This document shows positions 14,505 to 21,442 of a stretch of 46,337 bases of DNA, in pieces; position 1 is the stretch's first letter; every line of letters starts with the position of its first letter. The position numbers and the translations under genes were made by a program. This stretch comes from a virus. The stretch is from positions 1 to 46,337 of the IMG/VR virus record IMGVR_UViG_3300037223_000132. One strand, 5' to 3'. The notes beneath the pieces are model-generated. The model was not told where the DNA came from, searched no databases, and saw only the letters and a program-made list of their open reading frames with translations.

Positions 14505-14797
14505 CCTCATATTTTTACATCGTCGGGGGGGGGGGGGGCACAAAACCTGCTAACAGTTCTGCCGCGCTAACTGCCAGTTACTCGCTCGTCCCCTCGCTTT
14601 CCGCTCTTCCGTTTCCGTTTTACGATTCCTTTGCCGTCCCAATTTCGGCAGCACCCGCGCGTCCGGTGAATGTCACCCGCACCCGGACGCAGCCTGCCCT
14701 GTGCCGTCCGGCGCTTTACCACTTGCCGCCGGACGGCACTAAATCTCGACCCTTGGCCCACGATTTTGGACAAAATCATGAATCACTACATCCTTGA
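14501..14797 (+). CDS. Doubtful 98-aa reading frame containing a G14 tract
   Basis: The frame starts in an ATGA overlap with the regulator and runs MTSYFYIVGGGGGTKP, then a Ser/Ala/Pro-rich stretch, to a stop at 14799. The tract of 14 G at 14525-14538 encodes five Gly. One G fewer leads to a stop after ten further codons and one more to a stop after four, so length changes would switch it off. Low sequence complexity and two strong hairpins in the second half make it possible that this region is a structured leader instead. It overlaps the next gene by 20 bp. Confidence 0.3.
   Translation: MTSYFYIVGGGGGTKPANSSAALTASYSLVPSLSALPFPFYDSFAVPISAAPARPVNVTRTRTQPALCRPALYHLPPDGTKSRPLAHDFGQNHESLHP
14525..14538 (+). 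repeat. Homopolymer tract of 14 G
   Basis: Fourteen consecutive G residues, 24 bases after an ATG that is coupled to the upstream regulator. This is the longest homopolymer I see in the window and is of the type that varies by slipped-strand mispairing. It may also be miscounted by the sequencing method. Confidence 0.85.
14659..14739 (+). ncRNA. Two GC-rich hairpins with a shared GTCCGG core
   Basis: An 8-bp inverted repeat, GCGTCCGG (14659-14666) with its complement at 14683-14690, is followed by a perfect 13-bp one, GTGCCGTCCGGCG (14701-14713) with its complement at 14727-14739 and a 13-base loop. Both stems share GTCCGG/CCGGAC, so the arms could also pair across hairpins and form alternative structures. 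No T-run follows, so simple intrinsic termination is unlikely. It ends 38 bases before the next clear start codon (14778). An attenuator or structured leader RNA is a possibility. Confidence 0.4.
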
Positions 14798-15083
14798 CCC
14801 CCACGGCACGCCCGTCATTGAGCCTGATCTCGAGACCTGGGCGCGCTGGTTTGAGAGCGCGGCAACGCTCGTCTGCTATTCCGTCGTCGGCGAGAGCGCC
14901 ATCAAGACGCGTTTCCTCGGCATCAGTTGGGCGGAAGACAACCCGCATCTCTGGGAGACCAAAGTTTTAGGCGGCACCTGCGATGCAATAACCGACCGTT
15001 GTCCCGGCACGCGGGAGCAGGCCGAGGCCATGCACGCCCGCATGGTCGCCCGCGTGCAAAATCAAAACCCCAAACCCGCATGA
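14778..15083 (+). CDS. Hypothetical protein (101 aa)
   Basis: Starts MNHYILDPHGTPVIEPDLETW and contains TRFLGISWAEDNPHLWETKV and a Cys-Asp segment (GGTCDAITDRCPGTREQAEA) before a helical tail. The alternation of strands and helices in YILDPHGTPVIEPDLETWARWFE suggests a compact alpha/beta fold that recurs in phages of several hosts, with no function I know. It is the first convincing gene after the hairpins and overlaps the next by ATGA. Confidence 0.65.
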   Translation: MNHYILDPHGTPVIEPDLETWARWFESAATLVCYSVVGESAIKTRFLGISWAEDNPHLWETKVLGGTCDAITDRCPGTREQAEAMHARMVARVQNQNPKPA

Positions 15084-15364
15084 ACATTACCGTAACACTG
15101 ACAGAACGCGAGGTCGCCATCATCAACGAAGCCATGACGACGTGGCAAAACGAACCGGAAGTCGGCCACCTGCAAAACGCCATCTTCCACGCCATCATGC
15201 ATCGTGATGAGGAACGGGGGTCGCTGGCAAAAAAACTCGAGGCCGCTGCCGAAGAGTCAAAAGCGCAGGCGTTAAAACTGCGCGCCGCGCGCGAGCGCGA
15301 GGCCGTCATGCTGCGCGCCAAGCTGATCCAAGCCGAGATGACACAGGGGAACCTATCCGCATGA
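15080..15364 (+). CDS. Small helical coiled-coil protein
   Basis: A 94-residue protein: a short N-terminal part (MNITVTLTEREVAIINEAMT) followed by a long Glu/Lys/Ala-rich helix (SLAKKLEAAAEESKAQALKL) likely to dimerise as a coiled coil. No recognised family. Translated by coupling to its upstream neighbour (ATGA) and overlapping the next gene in the same way. Confidence 0.6.
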   Translation: MNITVTLTEREVAIINEAMTTWQNEPEVGHLQNAIFHAIMHRDEERGSLAKKLEAAAEESKAQALKLRAAREREAVMLRAKLIQAEMTQGNLSA

Positions 15365-15639
15365 ACTGGGAAATCATCTTCAAAGACGCCGTGCCGAGCC
15401 TCGCCGGGGTCATCGTATATGACAAAAAGGCAAACGATGTTTTGGGGCGCTACGTGATTGCCAAGACCATGAAGACGGCCAAAGGTGGCACACTCACGAC
15501 TCAGACCTACCGCAGTCAACGCCCGGCCGCGCTACGTTTCGCCAGGAAATTTTTGTCCACTCGCGCCACAAAGGCAGGCGTCGAGTACGTGCCCGGCAGC
15601 GGCGCCGGCACGGCCATGTTCAAACCCGTCAACGCATAA
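15361..15639 (+). CDS. Hypothetical basic protein (92 aa)
   Basis: A 92-residue basic protein starting MNWEIIFKDAVPSLAGVIVY with further beta-rich sequence (VLGRYVIAKTMKTAKGGTLT) and a basic C-terminal half (RFARKFLSTRATKAGVEYVP). It resembles no family I know. The ATG overlaps the preceding stop, and its own stop is 5 bp before the next gene. Confidence 0.6.
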   Translation: MNWEIIFKDAVPSLAGVIVYDKKANDVLGRYVIAKTMKTAKGGTLTTQTYRSQRPAALRFARKFLSTRATKAGVEYVPGSGAGTAMFKPVNA

Positions 15640-15644
15640 ACGTT

Positions 15645-16652
15645 ATGGTAAAAACTTACCGGCGATATTCCGAGGAGTTCCGGGCGAGCGCGGTTGCGCT
15701 CGCCGAAAAGGAGTCCATCGCCATCGCGAGCGCCAAGCTGGGAATTGCCGACAGCCTGATGCGATCATGGCGGGAACGCCAGCGTGCCGAGCAAACCGGC
15801 GACCCGCTCAGCCCTGGCTCACCGGCGCAAACCGTCACTGCGCTCAAATCAGCGACGCGCAAGCGGCGCACGATCTGGAGCGAAGCCGACGTCACAGCCA
15901 TGGGCGCGGAATGGGTAAGCCTGCGCCTGGCTGATCCACTCGAGAGCGCCACTGTCCTGGCGGAACGCGCGCAACGCAAAGTCTTTGCCGGTCGCGGCGA
16001 ATTACAACGCGATATTAACAGCATCAGCAATATTCAGCCGCTCGTGCGCGCCATTGGCAAGTTGTGGAAGGAATTGTTGGAACGACCCGCCGCGCCATCC
16101 GTCGAGCCGCCACCGCCCGCCGCGCCACCAGTCGAGCCGCTGCCTCAGATCATCGAGGTCGAGGTTGTCCGCAAAATGACGTTCGCCGAAATGCTCGCCG
16201 AGGTGGACGAACCGGCCCTGGAGGCCCTGCTGAGCGCCAAGCGTCTCGCGCGTGAAAACACGTTCCACCAGCTCCTGCAGAGCCTCGCCAGTCACAATGG
16301 CAATGGCACGCCAAAGATTGCGCCCTTCCTGGCCAGGTCGGACATTTACGAGCCGACGTCCAAGCGCCCGCGGCGCATCGCCATCGTCGGACTGCCGGCC
16401 GCCGAGCAGGCCACGCTAACGGCCGCCGTCCAGGCCGCGCAGCTCACCTGCTCGCTCCAGTTCCCCGGCGGCAAGGATAAGGACACCGTCGCCCGGTGCG
16501 ATTACGCGATCGTCTGCCGGCCGCCCGGCGCCATCAATGGCGATGGTGACCGCGCCATCGGCCAGCTGGGCCGCAACAAGGTCGCCCTGGTGGACCAGGT
16601 CGGCGCACCGGCCGTGCTGCAACGCATCCGCGATTTCCTCTCACGAGCATGA
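15645..16652 (+). CDS. HTH (transposase OrfA-like) and Rossmann-like fusion protein
   Basis: A 335-residue protein. Residues 5-45 (YRRYSEEFRASAVALAEKES, IASAKLGIADSLMRSWRER) are a homeodomain-like helix-turn-helix of the IS3 OrfA/HTH_Tnp_1 type. There is no transposase domain and no flanking inverted repeat. The middle is helical with a Pro-rich linker (about 145-165) and a conserved-looking helix MTFAEMLAEVDEPALEALLS. The last 95 residues look like a Rossmann-type beta-alpha fold (RRIAIVGLPAAEQATLTAAV, CDYAIVCRPPGAINGDGDRA, KVALVDQVGAPAVLQ), somewhat like DUF2325. A regulator that senses a ligand or partner is plausible. It lies just upstream of the tRNA-like genes. Confidence 0.6.
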   Translation: MVKTYRRYSEEFRASAVALAEKESIAIASAKLGIADSLMRSWRERQRAEQTGDPLSPGSPAQTVTALKSATRKRRTIWSEADVTAMGAEWVSLRLADPLESATVLAERAQRKVFAGRGELQRDINSISNIQPLVRAIGKLWKELLERPAAPSVEPPPPAAPPVEPLPQIIEVEVVRKMTFAEMLAEVDEPALEALLSAKRLARENTFHQLLQSLASHNGNGTPKIAPFLARSDIYEPTSKRPRRIAIVGLPAAEQATLTAAVQAAQLTCSLQFPGGKDKDTVARCDYAIVCRPPGAINGDGDRAIGQLGRNKVALVDQVGAPAVLQRIRDFLSRA

Positions 16653-16659
16653 AACAATT

Positions 16660-16731
16660 ACCCCTTTGGTGTAACGGTCGCACGACACCTTGTGCAGGTG
16701 CGAGGTCTCGGTTCAATTCCGGGGGGGGGTG
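16660..16731 (+). tRNA. tRNA-His (GTG)-like
   Basis: A full cloverleaf can be drawn: acceptor ACCCCTT/GGGGGGT (7 bp with two U-G pairs), D stem GTGT/GCAC with a 7-base loop, anticodon stem ACACC/GGTGC (outermost pair mismatched) with loop TTGTGCA and anticodon GTG at 16692-16694, five-base variable loop, and T arm CTCGG-TTCAATT-CCGGG. The next bases are GCCC in place of a discriminator plus CCA. A bona fide tRNA-His needs G-1 and C73, which are not evident, so identity by anticodon only. It shares its plan with the next gene. Confidence 0.7.
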
Positions 16732-16740
16732 CCCGCGATT

Positions 16741-16815
16741 TGCCCCTTGGTGCAACGGCAGCACGACAGCTCGCAAAGCTGAGAGATCCCCGTTCGAATC
16801 GGGGGGGGGCAGCCA
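16741..16815 (+). tRNA. tRNA-like gene, anticodon position GCA (Cys), C33
   Basis: Cloverleaf: acceptor TGCCCCT/GGGGGCA, D stem GTGC/GCAC, anticodon stem ACAGC/GCTGA with an A-A mismatch, loop TCGCAAA, variable GAGAT, T arm CCCCG-TTCGAAT-CGGGG, discriminator G and encoded CCA. The anticodon by position is GCA (16773-16775), but residue 33 is C instead of the near-universal T. The U1-A72 pair and G73 are tRNA-Gln-like identity features, not Cys-like. It may be a remodelled or non-decoding tRNA. Adjacent to and clearly similar to the preceding gene. Confidence 0.6.
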
Positions 16816-16820
16816 CTAAA

Positions 16821-17144
16821 ATGAAACCGACAAAACGCATACGCAAACCGGTGATGGAGGTGCACGTGCTTGAGGTCAAGCCCAATCCAATGTTTCCGGA
16901 TTGGATGAACGAGCGCGTGCGCTTCTTGAGTTATTCCGCGTCAGTATCCTGCGCCTATTGCCATCGCCGGACGCGCCACCATTGGACCATGCTGCTGGCC
17001 TTTCACATCATGGAAGGTTTCGAAAAGAAAATCGCCGGCAAGGTGGTCAAGTGCGACAGCCCGGTAGGCACCCCCGGCAAAGAAATATTTCCGCCGCTCA
17101 CACCCGTCTGTCGTAACCATATTTTAGACCCCATCATCAAATGA
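16821..17144 (+). CDS. Small Cys/His-rich protein
   Basis: A 107-residue protein starting five bases after the tRNA CCA. After a basic start (MKPTKRIRKP) it has VSCAYCHRRTRHHWTMLLA, a CxxCH knuckle with further His residues, and a second Cys pair spaced widely (VKCDSPVG, TPVCRNH), which together could bind one zinc ion. The family is unknown to me. It overlaps the following 37-residue frame by ATGA. Confidence 0.6.
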   Translation: MKPTKRIRKPVMEVHVLEVKPNPMFPDWMNERVRFLSYSASVSCAYCHRRTRHHWTMLLAFHIMEGFEKKIAGKVVKCDSPVGTPGKEIFPPLTPVCRNHILDPIIK

Positions 17145-17254
17145 CTTTGCCGGCGAACAACCCTGAAATCACGCCCTTTCCTAATACCGGAAGGTTCTCC
17201 CGGTCAACCCGTGATCGCGCGGACTCGCCGGCGCTTACCACTTACCTATTATGA
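17141..17254 (+). CDS. Tiny coupled gene (37 aa)
   Basis: A 37-codon frame that begins in an ATGA overlap with the upstream gene and ends in an ATGA overlap with the downstream one, the same arrangement as its larger neighbours. The product starts MTLPANNPEITPFPNTGRF and is basic and probably unstructured. It may be a real small protein or simply carry ribosomes to the next start. No homology is recognisable. Confidence 0.45.
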   Translation: MTLPANNPEITPFPNTGRFSRSTRDRADSPALTTYLL

Positions 17255-17502
17255 TGCTTGCCTCCTCAACGTCCGGCGACCGGACCTTCCTGCTGGTCGG
17301 CCTTTCGGGCGAAAACCTCGCGCGATTGGTCGCCGGTTCGCCAATTGCATTAAGCCGCGAAAGCCACGGGGAAGTCGTTCCCGCCGGTCTCACCGTTTGT
17401 ATCACTTACGGTGCCACCGAAATGGCCATGAAAGCCGAACTGGAAAAACTCAACGTTATCACCAAGGAAACCAAGGTCACCATCGACCCGCGCCTAAAAT
17501 GA
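17251..17502 (+). CDS. Hypothetical protein (83 aa)
   Basis: An 83-residue alpha/beta protein: STSGDRTFLLVGLSGENLAR, then a segment around GEVVPAGLTVCITYGATEMA and a Lys/Glu-rich end (LEKLNVITKETKVTIDPRLK). The early LVGLSGENLARL strand-turn-helix is reminiscent of many small phage proteins but is not a P-loop. Starts and stops in ATGA overlaps. Function unknown. Confidence 0.6.
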   Translation: MMLASSTSGDRTFLLVGLSGENLARLVAGSPIALSRESHGEVVPAGLTVCITYGATEMAMKAELEKLNVITKETKVTIDPRLK

Positions 17503-18083
17503 AAGAGACGCACACCATCACTCTCGAGGAGAGCCAGCGCCAGGCCATCCTATTGGCCATGGCGCATCTGGCGCTGGCGCGGCCGGGCTGGGATTACATG
17601 CTCACCGAAATCGCGCTGGGCATGGACAACAAACGCCCGGACGGCAAGCCGCAAATGTTTACCGAGTTCAAAACGATCGAAACGCAAAATCGGGCCGCCG
17701 ACAAGACGAAGAACGCCCTCGCCTCCGGATACCTGCGCGGTCTGAGCGGGAGCGAAAAACATGATTTCGCCGACAACGAACGTGCGATTCTCCGGCACGC
17801 CTCCGAGACATTGCGCCACCTATGCGGCGTCGCCCACGTATCCGAGGCCGACATTGCCGCGGTAAACCAAACCATCGAGGGACCCGGCAAATACGATGCC
17901 GAATGCGCCGCCGCGCATGAGGCAAGCCAAGCGCTAGCCTGCATCCTCCTCGTAATTTCTGGTAAGAACGGCAACGGCATGTCCGTCAAAGCTCCCTTGA
18001 TCGTGATTGAGCGGATTCCGGAAATGCTCCGCACGTGCGCCACACTGGTGGAGCAGCAACACAACCAAGCCAAAGGCAACTGA
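17499..18083 (+). CDS. Hypothetical helical protein (194 aa)
   Basis: A 194-residue, mainly helical protein starting MKETHTITLEESQRQAILLA and MAHLALARPGWDYMLTEIAL, which is the type of N-terminal helical pair found in several small phage proteins. The central part (GYLRGLSGSEKHDFADNERA) and the C-terminal helices (VIERIPEMLRTCATLVEQQH) show no catalytic motif, signal or membrane segment. The start at 17499 overlaps the previous stop (ATGA). Not recognised. Confidence 0.6.
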   Translation: MKETHTITLEESQRQAILLAMAHLALARPGWDYMLTEIALGMDNKRPDGKPQMFTEFKTIETQNRAADKTKNALASGYLRGLSGSEKHDFADNERAILRHASETLRHLCGVAHVSEADIAAVNQTIEGPGKYDAECAAAHEASQALACILLVISGKNGNGMSVKAPLIVIERIPEMLRTCATLVEQQHNQAKGN

Positions 18084-18085
18084 CC

Positions 18086-18514
18086 ATGAACAAACTGATT
18101 GAATGTCTGCAAACGTTCCGGGATGGCATCGAACAGATCGCCCTCGAGGTGGAAACAACCGTGGCCGGGGAAAAGCTGTCGGGCAACGTCGTCAAGCTCG
18201 CGGAAGCTCAAGGCCAAGCGGTGGCGTATCGGGTGATGATAAACGCGATCACTGATTTCATTGCCGCGCGCACCAAGGAAGAGGGTGAACTGGCGCAGCG
18301 GGTGGGCCACAAGGATTACCTCGAGCAGATGGCCTGCACCGTCCGGGACAAGTTACCGGACAATTACGGGTTTCTCCTGCTTGCCGCGCCATTTGGCGCA
18401 AACGGCCAGCTCGTGTACGTCTCCACTATGGAGCGCGAAGGCGCCCTGCATCTGCTCAAGGAATTTCTGCTAAAGGCCGGAGCGGCCGAGGACTGGATGC
18501 AACACATAAAATGA
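18086..18514 (+). CDS. Hypothetical protein (142 aa)
   Basis: A 142-residue protein, helical at first (NKLIECLQTFRDGIEQIALE, QAVAYRVMINAITDFIAART), then an alpha/beta end (NYGFLLLAAPFGANGQLVYV, STMEREGALHLLKEFLLKAG). The C-terminal pattern, a beta hairpin followed by a helix, is found in many small phage early proteins of unknown role. Starts 3 bp after the previous stop. Confidence 0.6.
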   Translation: MNKLIECLQTFRDGIEQIALEVETTVAGEKLSGNVVKLAEAQGQAVAYRVMINAITDFIAARTKEEGELAQRVGHKDYLEQMACTVRDKLPDNYGFLLLAAPFGANGQLVYVSTMEREGALHLLKEFLLKAGAAEDWMQHIK

Positions 18515-18534
18515 CCAGCATGGTCTAATCCTAT

Positions 18535-18708
18535 ATGAGCCCAAACAGCAAACTGATCATCCGGCAGGCCGTCATCATCACCATGGCGGTCGCCAGCGGC
18601 ATCATTGGGACGACCATTTACGATTTGCACAGCGTGTGCCATCTTGGCTATATCCGGGCCGCCACGCTGCTGCTGTTGTGCAACACCGACGGGTTCACGT
18701 ATCAATGA
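18535..18708 (+). CDS. Small single-pass membrane protein (57 aa)
   Basis: A 57-residue frame beginning MSPNSKLIIRQAVIITMAVA with a hydrophobic stretch to about residue 25 after a positive N-terminus, so probably an N-in single-pass membrane or signal-anchor protein, followed by a second hydrophobic patch (AATLLLLCN). It lies 20 bp after the preceding stop and 37 bp before a multi-pass membrane protein gene. No function is known. Confidence 0.5.
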   Translation: MSPNSKLIIRQAVIITMAVASGIIGTTIYDLHSVCHLGYIRAATLLLLCNTDGFTYQ

Positions 18709-18745
18709 CACAGACCAAACCAACCAAAGGAAAAAAAGGACACAT

Positions 18746-20014
18746 ATGACCAACGAAACCTCACCCACGGGCCGCCTTGCGCGGCGTTACCAGGCATGGA
18801 AGGCATTACAAAGTCATCGCCGGCTCCAAGCCTTTTATAGCGTCGGCGCAGTCGGCTTTCTCATCTGGGCGGTGATTTGCGTGTGGCTCGGCACGCATGC
18901 CGCCACGATGGATCAGGAGCAGAAAAAAGCCACCGCCGTCGGCATGACCACCAGCATAGTGCTCTTCCTCGTGCTCTGGCCCCTGCTCACGCTCAAATGG
19001 CGCTCAACGGACGTCGGCGGCCGCAAGGTGCCCCCAGTGCGTCTATTCTGTTGGTGGCTGATCTCGCTTTGGTTGTCCCTCTTCGCCAGCGTCGCCGGGA
19101 CGCACGCGCAAAGCGCCGCGGCTCCAGCCACCGCTGCCATTGGCGCCAGCGCCGGGGTACCCGGTCAGGGCGCGACCGCGTCGCCGCAATGGGCGGCCCC
19201 GCAAAACTGTGTCGTCGTCTGGTTTTATCTGTTTTTTGCCGGGCTGGCGCTCGCCTTCATCCTTTGGTTGCTATTCAAGCTCGGATTCATCGGCGGCCAT
19301 GGAGCGCACCCGCCGCAGCACGGCGGCGGTGACGGTGGGGACAATGATAATGCGCGAGCTCACGGGCTGACGTCCACGACTGAACCGGTCACGACGTTTT
19401 ACCTCTCGGGCGGAATTGTCATCAGCAACAGCGCCGGATTGATGGCACCCAACACGCTGCCGTCATTCCTGAACGCGCCGGCCGGCGGCAAGCTGGATTT
19501 CAGCCAGAGCTCGCCGGTCGGCATTTGGAAAATCACGAACAACGTTTACGACGCGGACTTGGACACGAACTATCCGTACACCACCCTCGTCAACTATTCG
19601 GTGCTCAGCTCCACGAACCTGGTCAACTGGAGTGAGCTTTGCACGGTGGTGGAATATGCGAATCAAAACCCGTCGGTCCCACTGTCCTGCGTCACGGTGT
19701 ACACCAATGGCGTGGCCGTCTCGACCAATTGGGTGCAAGCCTACCTGGATAGGTCAGGCCAACCGACCAATATTGTGGTTCACGGCGCGTTGCTCGCCAT
19801 CGGCGCTGCTCCCACGGTCACGGCCAACAATGGCGCCGGATGGGCGCCCGGGCGCGGTCCCAAGCCGTTGCCCGCGGGTGGTCCCAGCTTGCCACTGCCG
19901 CCACCACCCCCGGGTGGCGGGGACACCAACACAGACTATACCCCGTTGTCCGTGGACGCTCATTATTACAAGCTGGTCTATTCCACCAACGACGTGGTCA
20001 CCAGCTGGCAATAA
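18746..20014 (+). CDS. Four-helix membrane protein with exported Thr/Asn-rich domain
   Basis: A 422-residue protein with a good Shine-Dalgarno (AAGGA) 6-7 bases before the ATG. Four hydrophobic segments are visible at about 31-49, 67-83, 101-121 and 154-178. A Gly/His-rich linker (GGHGAHPPQHGGGDGG) follows, then about 215 residues likely exposed outside. This part contains SVLSSTNLVNWSELCTV, a host-type motif common in secreted Verrucomicrobiota proteins, and a Pro/Gly-rich stalk. It lies in the early or lysogenic rightward module, not with the virion genes, so a role in changing the lysogen surface, for example superinfection exclusion, is a reasonable inference. I know no close family. Confidence 0.65.
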   Translation: MTNETSPTGRLARRYQAWKALQSHRRLQAFYSVGAVGFLIWAVICVWLGTHAATMDQEQKKATAVGMTTSIVLFLVLWPLLTLKWRSTDVGGRKVPPVRLFCWWLISLWLSLFASVAGTHAQSAAAPATAAIGASAGVPGQGATASPQWAAPQNCVVVWFYLFFAGLALAFILWLLFKLGFIGGHGAHPPQHGGGDGGDNDNARAHGLTSTTEPVTTFYLSGGIVISNSAGLMAPNTLPSFLNAPAGGKLDFSQSSPVGIWKITNNVYDADLDTNYPYTTLVNYSVLSSTNLVNWSELCTVVEYANQNPSVPLSCVTVYTNGVAVSTNWVQAYLDRSGQPTNIVVHGALLAIGAAPTVTANNGAGWAPGRGPKPLPAGGPSLPLPPPPPGGGDTNTDYTPLSVDAHYYKLVYSTNDVVTSWQ

Positions 20015-20023
20015 ACCGCACTT

Positions 20024-20052
20024 GCCGGCGGTCGCCATCAGCGACCGCCGGC
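20024..20052 (+). terminator. Strong hairpin after the membrane-protein gene
   Basis: A perfect 12-bp inverted repeat, GCCGGCGGTCGC at 20024-20035 with its complement at 20041-20052 and a CATCA loop, starts 9 bases after the stop codon. It is not followed by a clear T-run (TCCAACTCC), so it is either a weak terminator or an RNA-stabilising or attenuating hairpin inside the operon. Confidence 0.5.
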
Positions 20053-20068
20053 TCCAACTCCTCAGTCA

Positions 20069-20677
20069 ATGCAACCCCAATACGAGCCAATCAAATTCCC
20101 GTTCCCGCCACGCACCCTGGACGACTGCATGCTCTGGGCTGAGGACTACGCCAACCAAATGATGCGTGTCGGTGGCTCCGTGCGCCCCACCTATTTATTT
20201 GTCTGCGCGAATGGCATGCCCGGCATCTTCGTCTTTAGCAACGGAGCGTTCGACGTCGAGGACAAGGAGAAATTTTCCAAGCACGGCAAATTTGTCTGCC
20301 TCGCCAACAACGCCATCATCTGCGTGTTCGTCGCTGAAATGTACGTAATCACGCGCGACCACAATACGCTTGGTGATGAGCTGCCCAGCGAGGCGCTCGA
20401 TCGCGAGGAAGGCGTGCAAATCCTGGGCGAAGCCCAGGAAGGCCACATGACCAAGGCGAAATTTCTGCGCACCATTCGGAACGATCGCGGCGAGTTCTTT
20501 AACTTCGGACCCTCCGAACATCAGGTTTTGGGCTCGGCTGAGGGTGGCGAAGTAGAGGGCCGATTCAGTCGCATGCTACCGCCGATCGAGCCGCCGAAAG
20601 AGATACAAGAGATGGCGCAAATGTGGCTCGCCATCCATGGCCTAAAGCGGCAAACCTTCACTGGCGACCAGTCGTAA
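20069..20677 (+). CDS. Hypothetical protein (202 aa)
   Basis: A 202-residue alpha/beta protein with no recognised domain. It starts with a Pro-rich stretch (MQPQYEPIKFPFPPRTLDDC) and a helix (LWAEDYANQMMRVGGS), then a strand-rich core (PTYLFVCANGMPGIFVFSNG, NNAIICVFVAEMYVI), and a helical end. The core has the rhythm of a small PAS- or roadblock-like sensor, but this is a weak impression. It follows the 20024 hairpin by 16 bp. Confidence 0.55.
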   Translation: MQPQYEPIKFPFPPRTLDDCMLWAEDYANQMMRVGGSVRPTYLFVCANGMPGIFVFSNGAFDVEDKEKFSKHGKFVCLANNAIICVFVAEMYVITRDHNTLGDELPSEALDREEGVQILGEAQEGHMTKAKFLRTIRNDRGEFFNFGPSEHQVLGSAEGGEVEGRFSRMLPPIEPPKEIQEMAQMWLAIHGLKRQTFTGDQS

Positions 20678-20681
20678 TATC

Positions 20682-21227
20682 ATGCGCTGGTTTAGCGAAC
20701 GTTGGACGCCCGAACAGATTGCCGCGTGGCTCAAGGCCTGCGCCGCCAGTGGGACTTACGATGGCATCATGACCCCGGCCATGAAGCGCTACACCGACCA
20801 CTGCCAGGCCGCGCATCGTCCCAGCGGCTCCATTTTAATCTTCACCCGGGACGCCGGCATGCACAGCTCTGGCTGGTGGAAGAATCCCGACTACGAACGT
20901 TGCTGGCACCTCAGCTTGAGTTTCCGCGACCCGGTCACCGGTGCAGTGCGTTCGCGCGACAAGGCATGGACGCGCACCTGGGTCGACGCTATTTTCGGCC
21001 CGCTCAAAACCTTGATCTGGACCGAGCCGCCCTCCTATCCGGAGGGCAAGGAATGCGACGTCTATCACTTCCGCGTGTTCTTTGCTGAGGACTGGCGCAG
21101 TCCAATTCTGCCCCGCGACGAGGTGTACACCAAAACCCACACCCCGGCCCGCTGGCTGTCCTGGAGCGACGCCCGCGCCAAGCTCGAGCTGGAGCCCATC
21201 AATGTGGAAGGATTTTTGCCCGAATGA
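20682..21227 (+). CDS. Hypothetical protein (181 aa)
   Basis: A 181-residue protein rich in Trp and Arg. After a helical start (MRWFSERWTPEQIAAWLKAC) comes TRDAGMHSSGWWKNPDYERC, CWHLSLSFRDPVTGAV and WIEPPS-like loops; HFRVFFAEDWRSPILPRDEV lies in the second half. The pattern of aromatic residues on strands suggests a compact enzyme-like or binding fold. I do not recognise the family. The stop overlaps the next start (ATGA). Confidence 0.6.
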   Translation: MRWFSERWTPEQIAAWLKACAASGTYDGIMTPAMKRYTDHCQAAHRPSGSILIFTRDAGMHSSGWWKNPDYERCWHLSLSFRDPVTGAVRSRDKAWTRTWVDAIFGPLKTLIWTEPPSYPEGKECDVYHFRVFFAEDWRSPILPRDEVYTKTHTPARWLSWSDARAKLELEPINVEGFLPE

Positions 21228-21442
21228 AACTCAAGCCACTGACGCAACAAGATTTGGATCCAAAAGTACTCGCCGGCTGTGGCGATCCTGATTGCAAATC
21301 GCCGCATGATAAAATCTTTTTGAAGCCGGACTGTCACCGCGAATCCGGTACCGTGGTTATCTACCACCTCGGCGGCTATCTAAACATGCACTGCGCGACT
21401 TGCCGCCGCTTCGTCTGCGCCGTCGCCGTCGCCGCCCAATGA
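21224..21442 (+). CDS. Small Cys-rich, zinc-binding-like protein
   Basis: A 72-residue protein with five to six Cys and several His: GCGDPDCKSPHDK early, PDCHRE in the middle, and a final MHCATCRRFVCAV. The paired Cys of the first knuckle and the CxxC of the last could form one zinc site around a small beta sheet. Unknown role. ATGA overlaps on both sides. Confidence 0.6.
   Translation: MKLKPLTQQDLDPKVLAGCGDPDCKSPHDKIFLKPDCHRESGTVVIYHLGGYLNMHCATCRRFVCAVAVAAQ

Noticed and set aside
15645-15780. Insertion sequence (IS3 OrfA)
   Set aside because: Only the HTH resembles OrfA; no OrfB, terminal inverted repeats or target duplication, and the frame continues into another domain.
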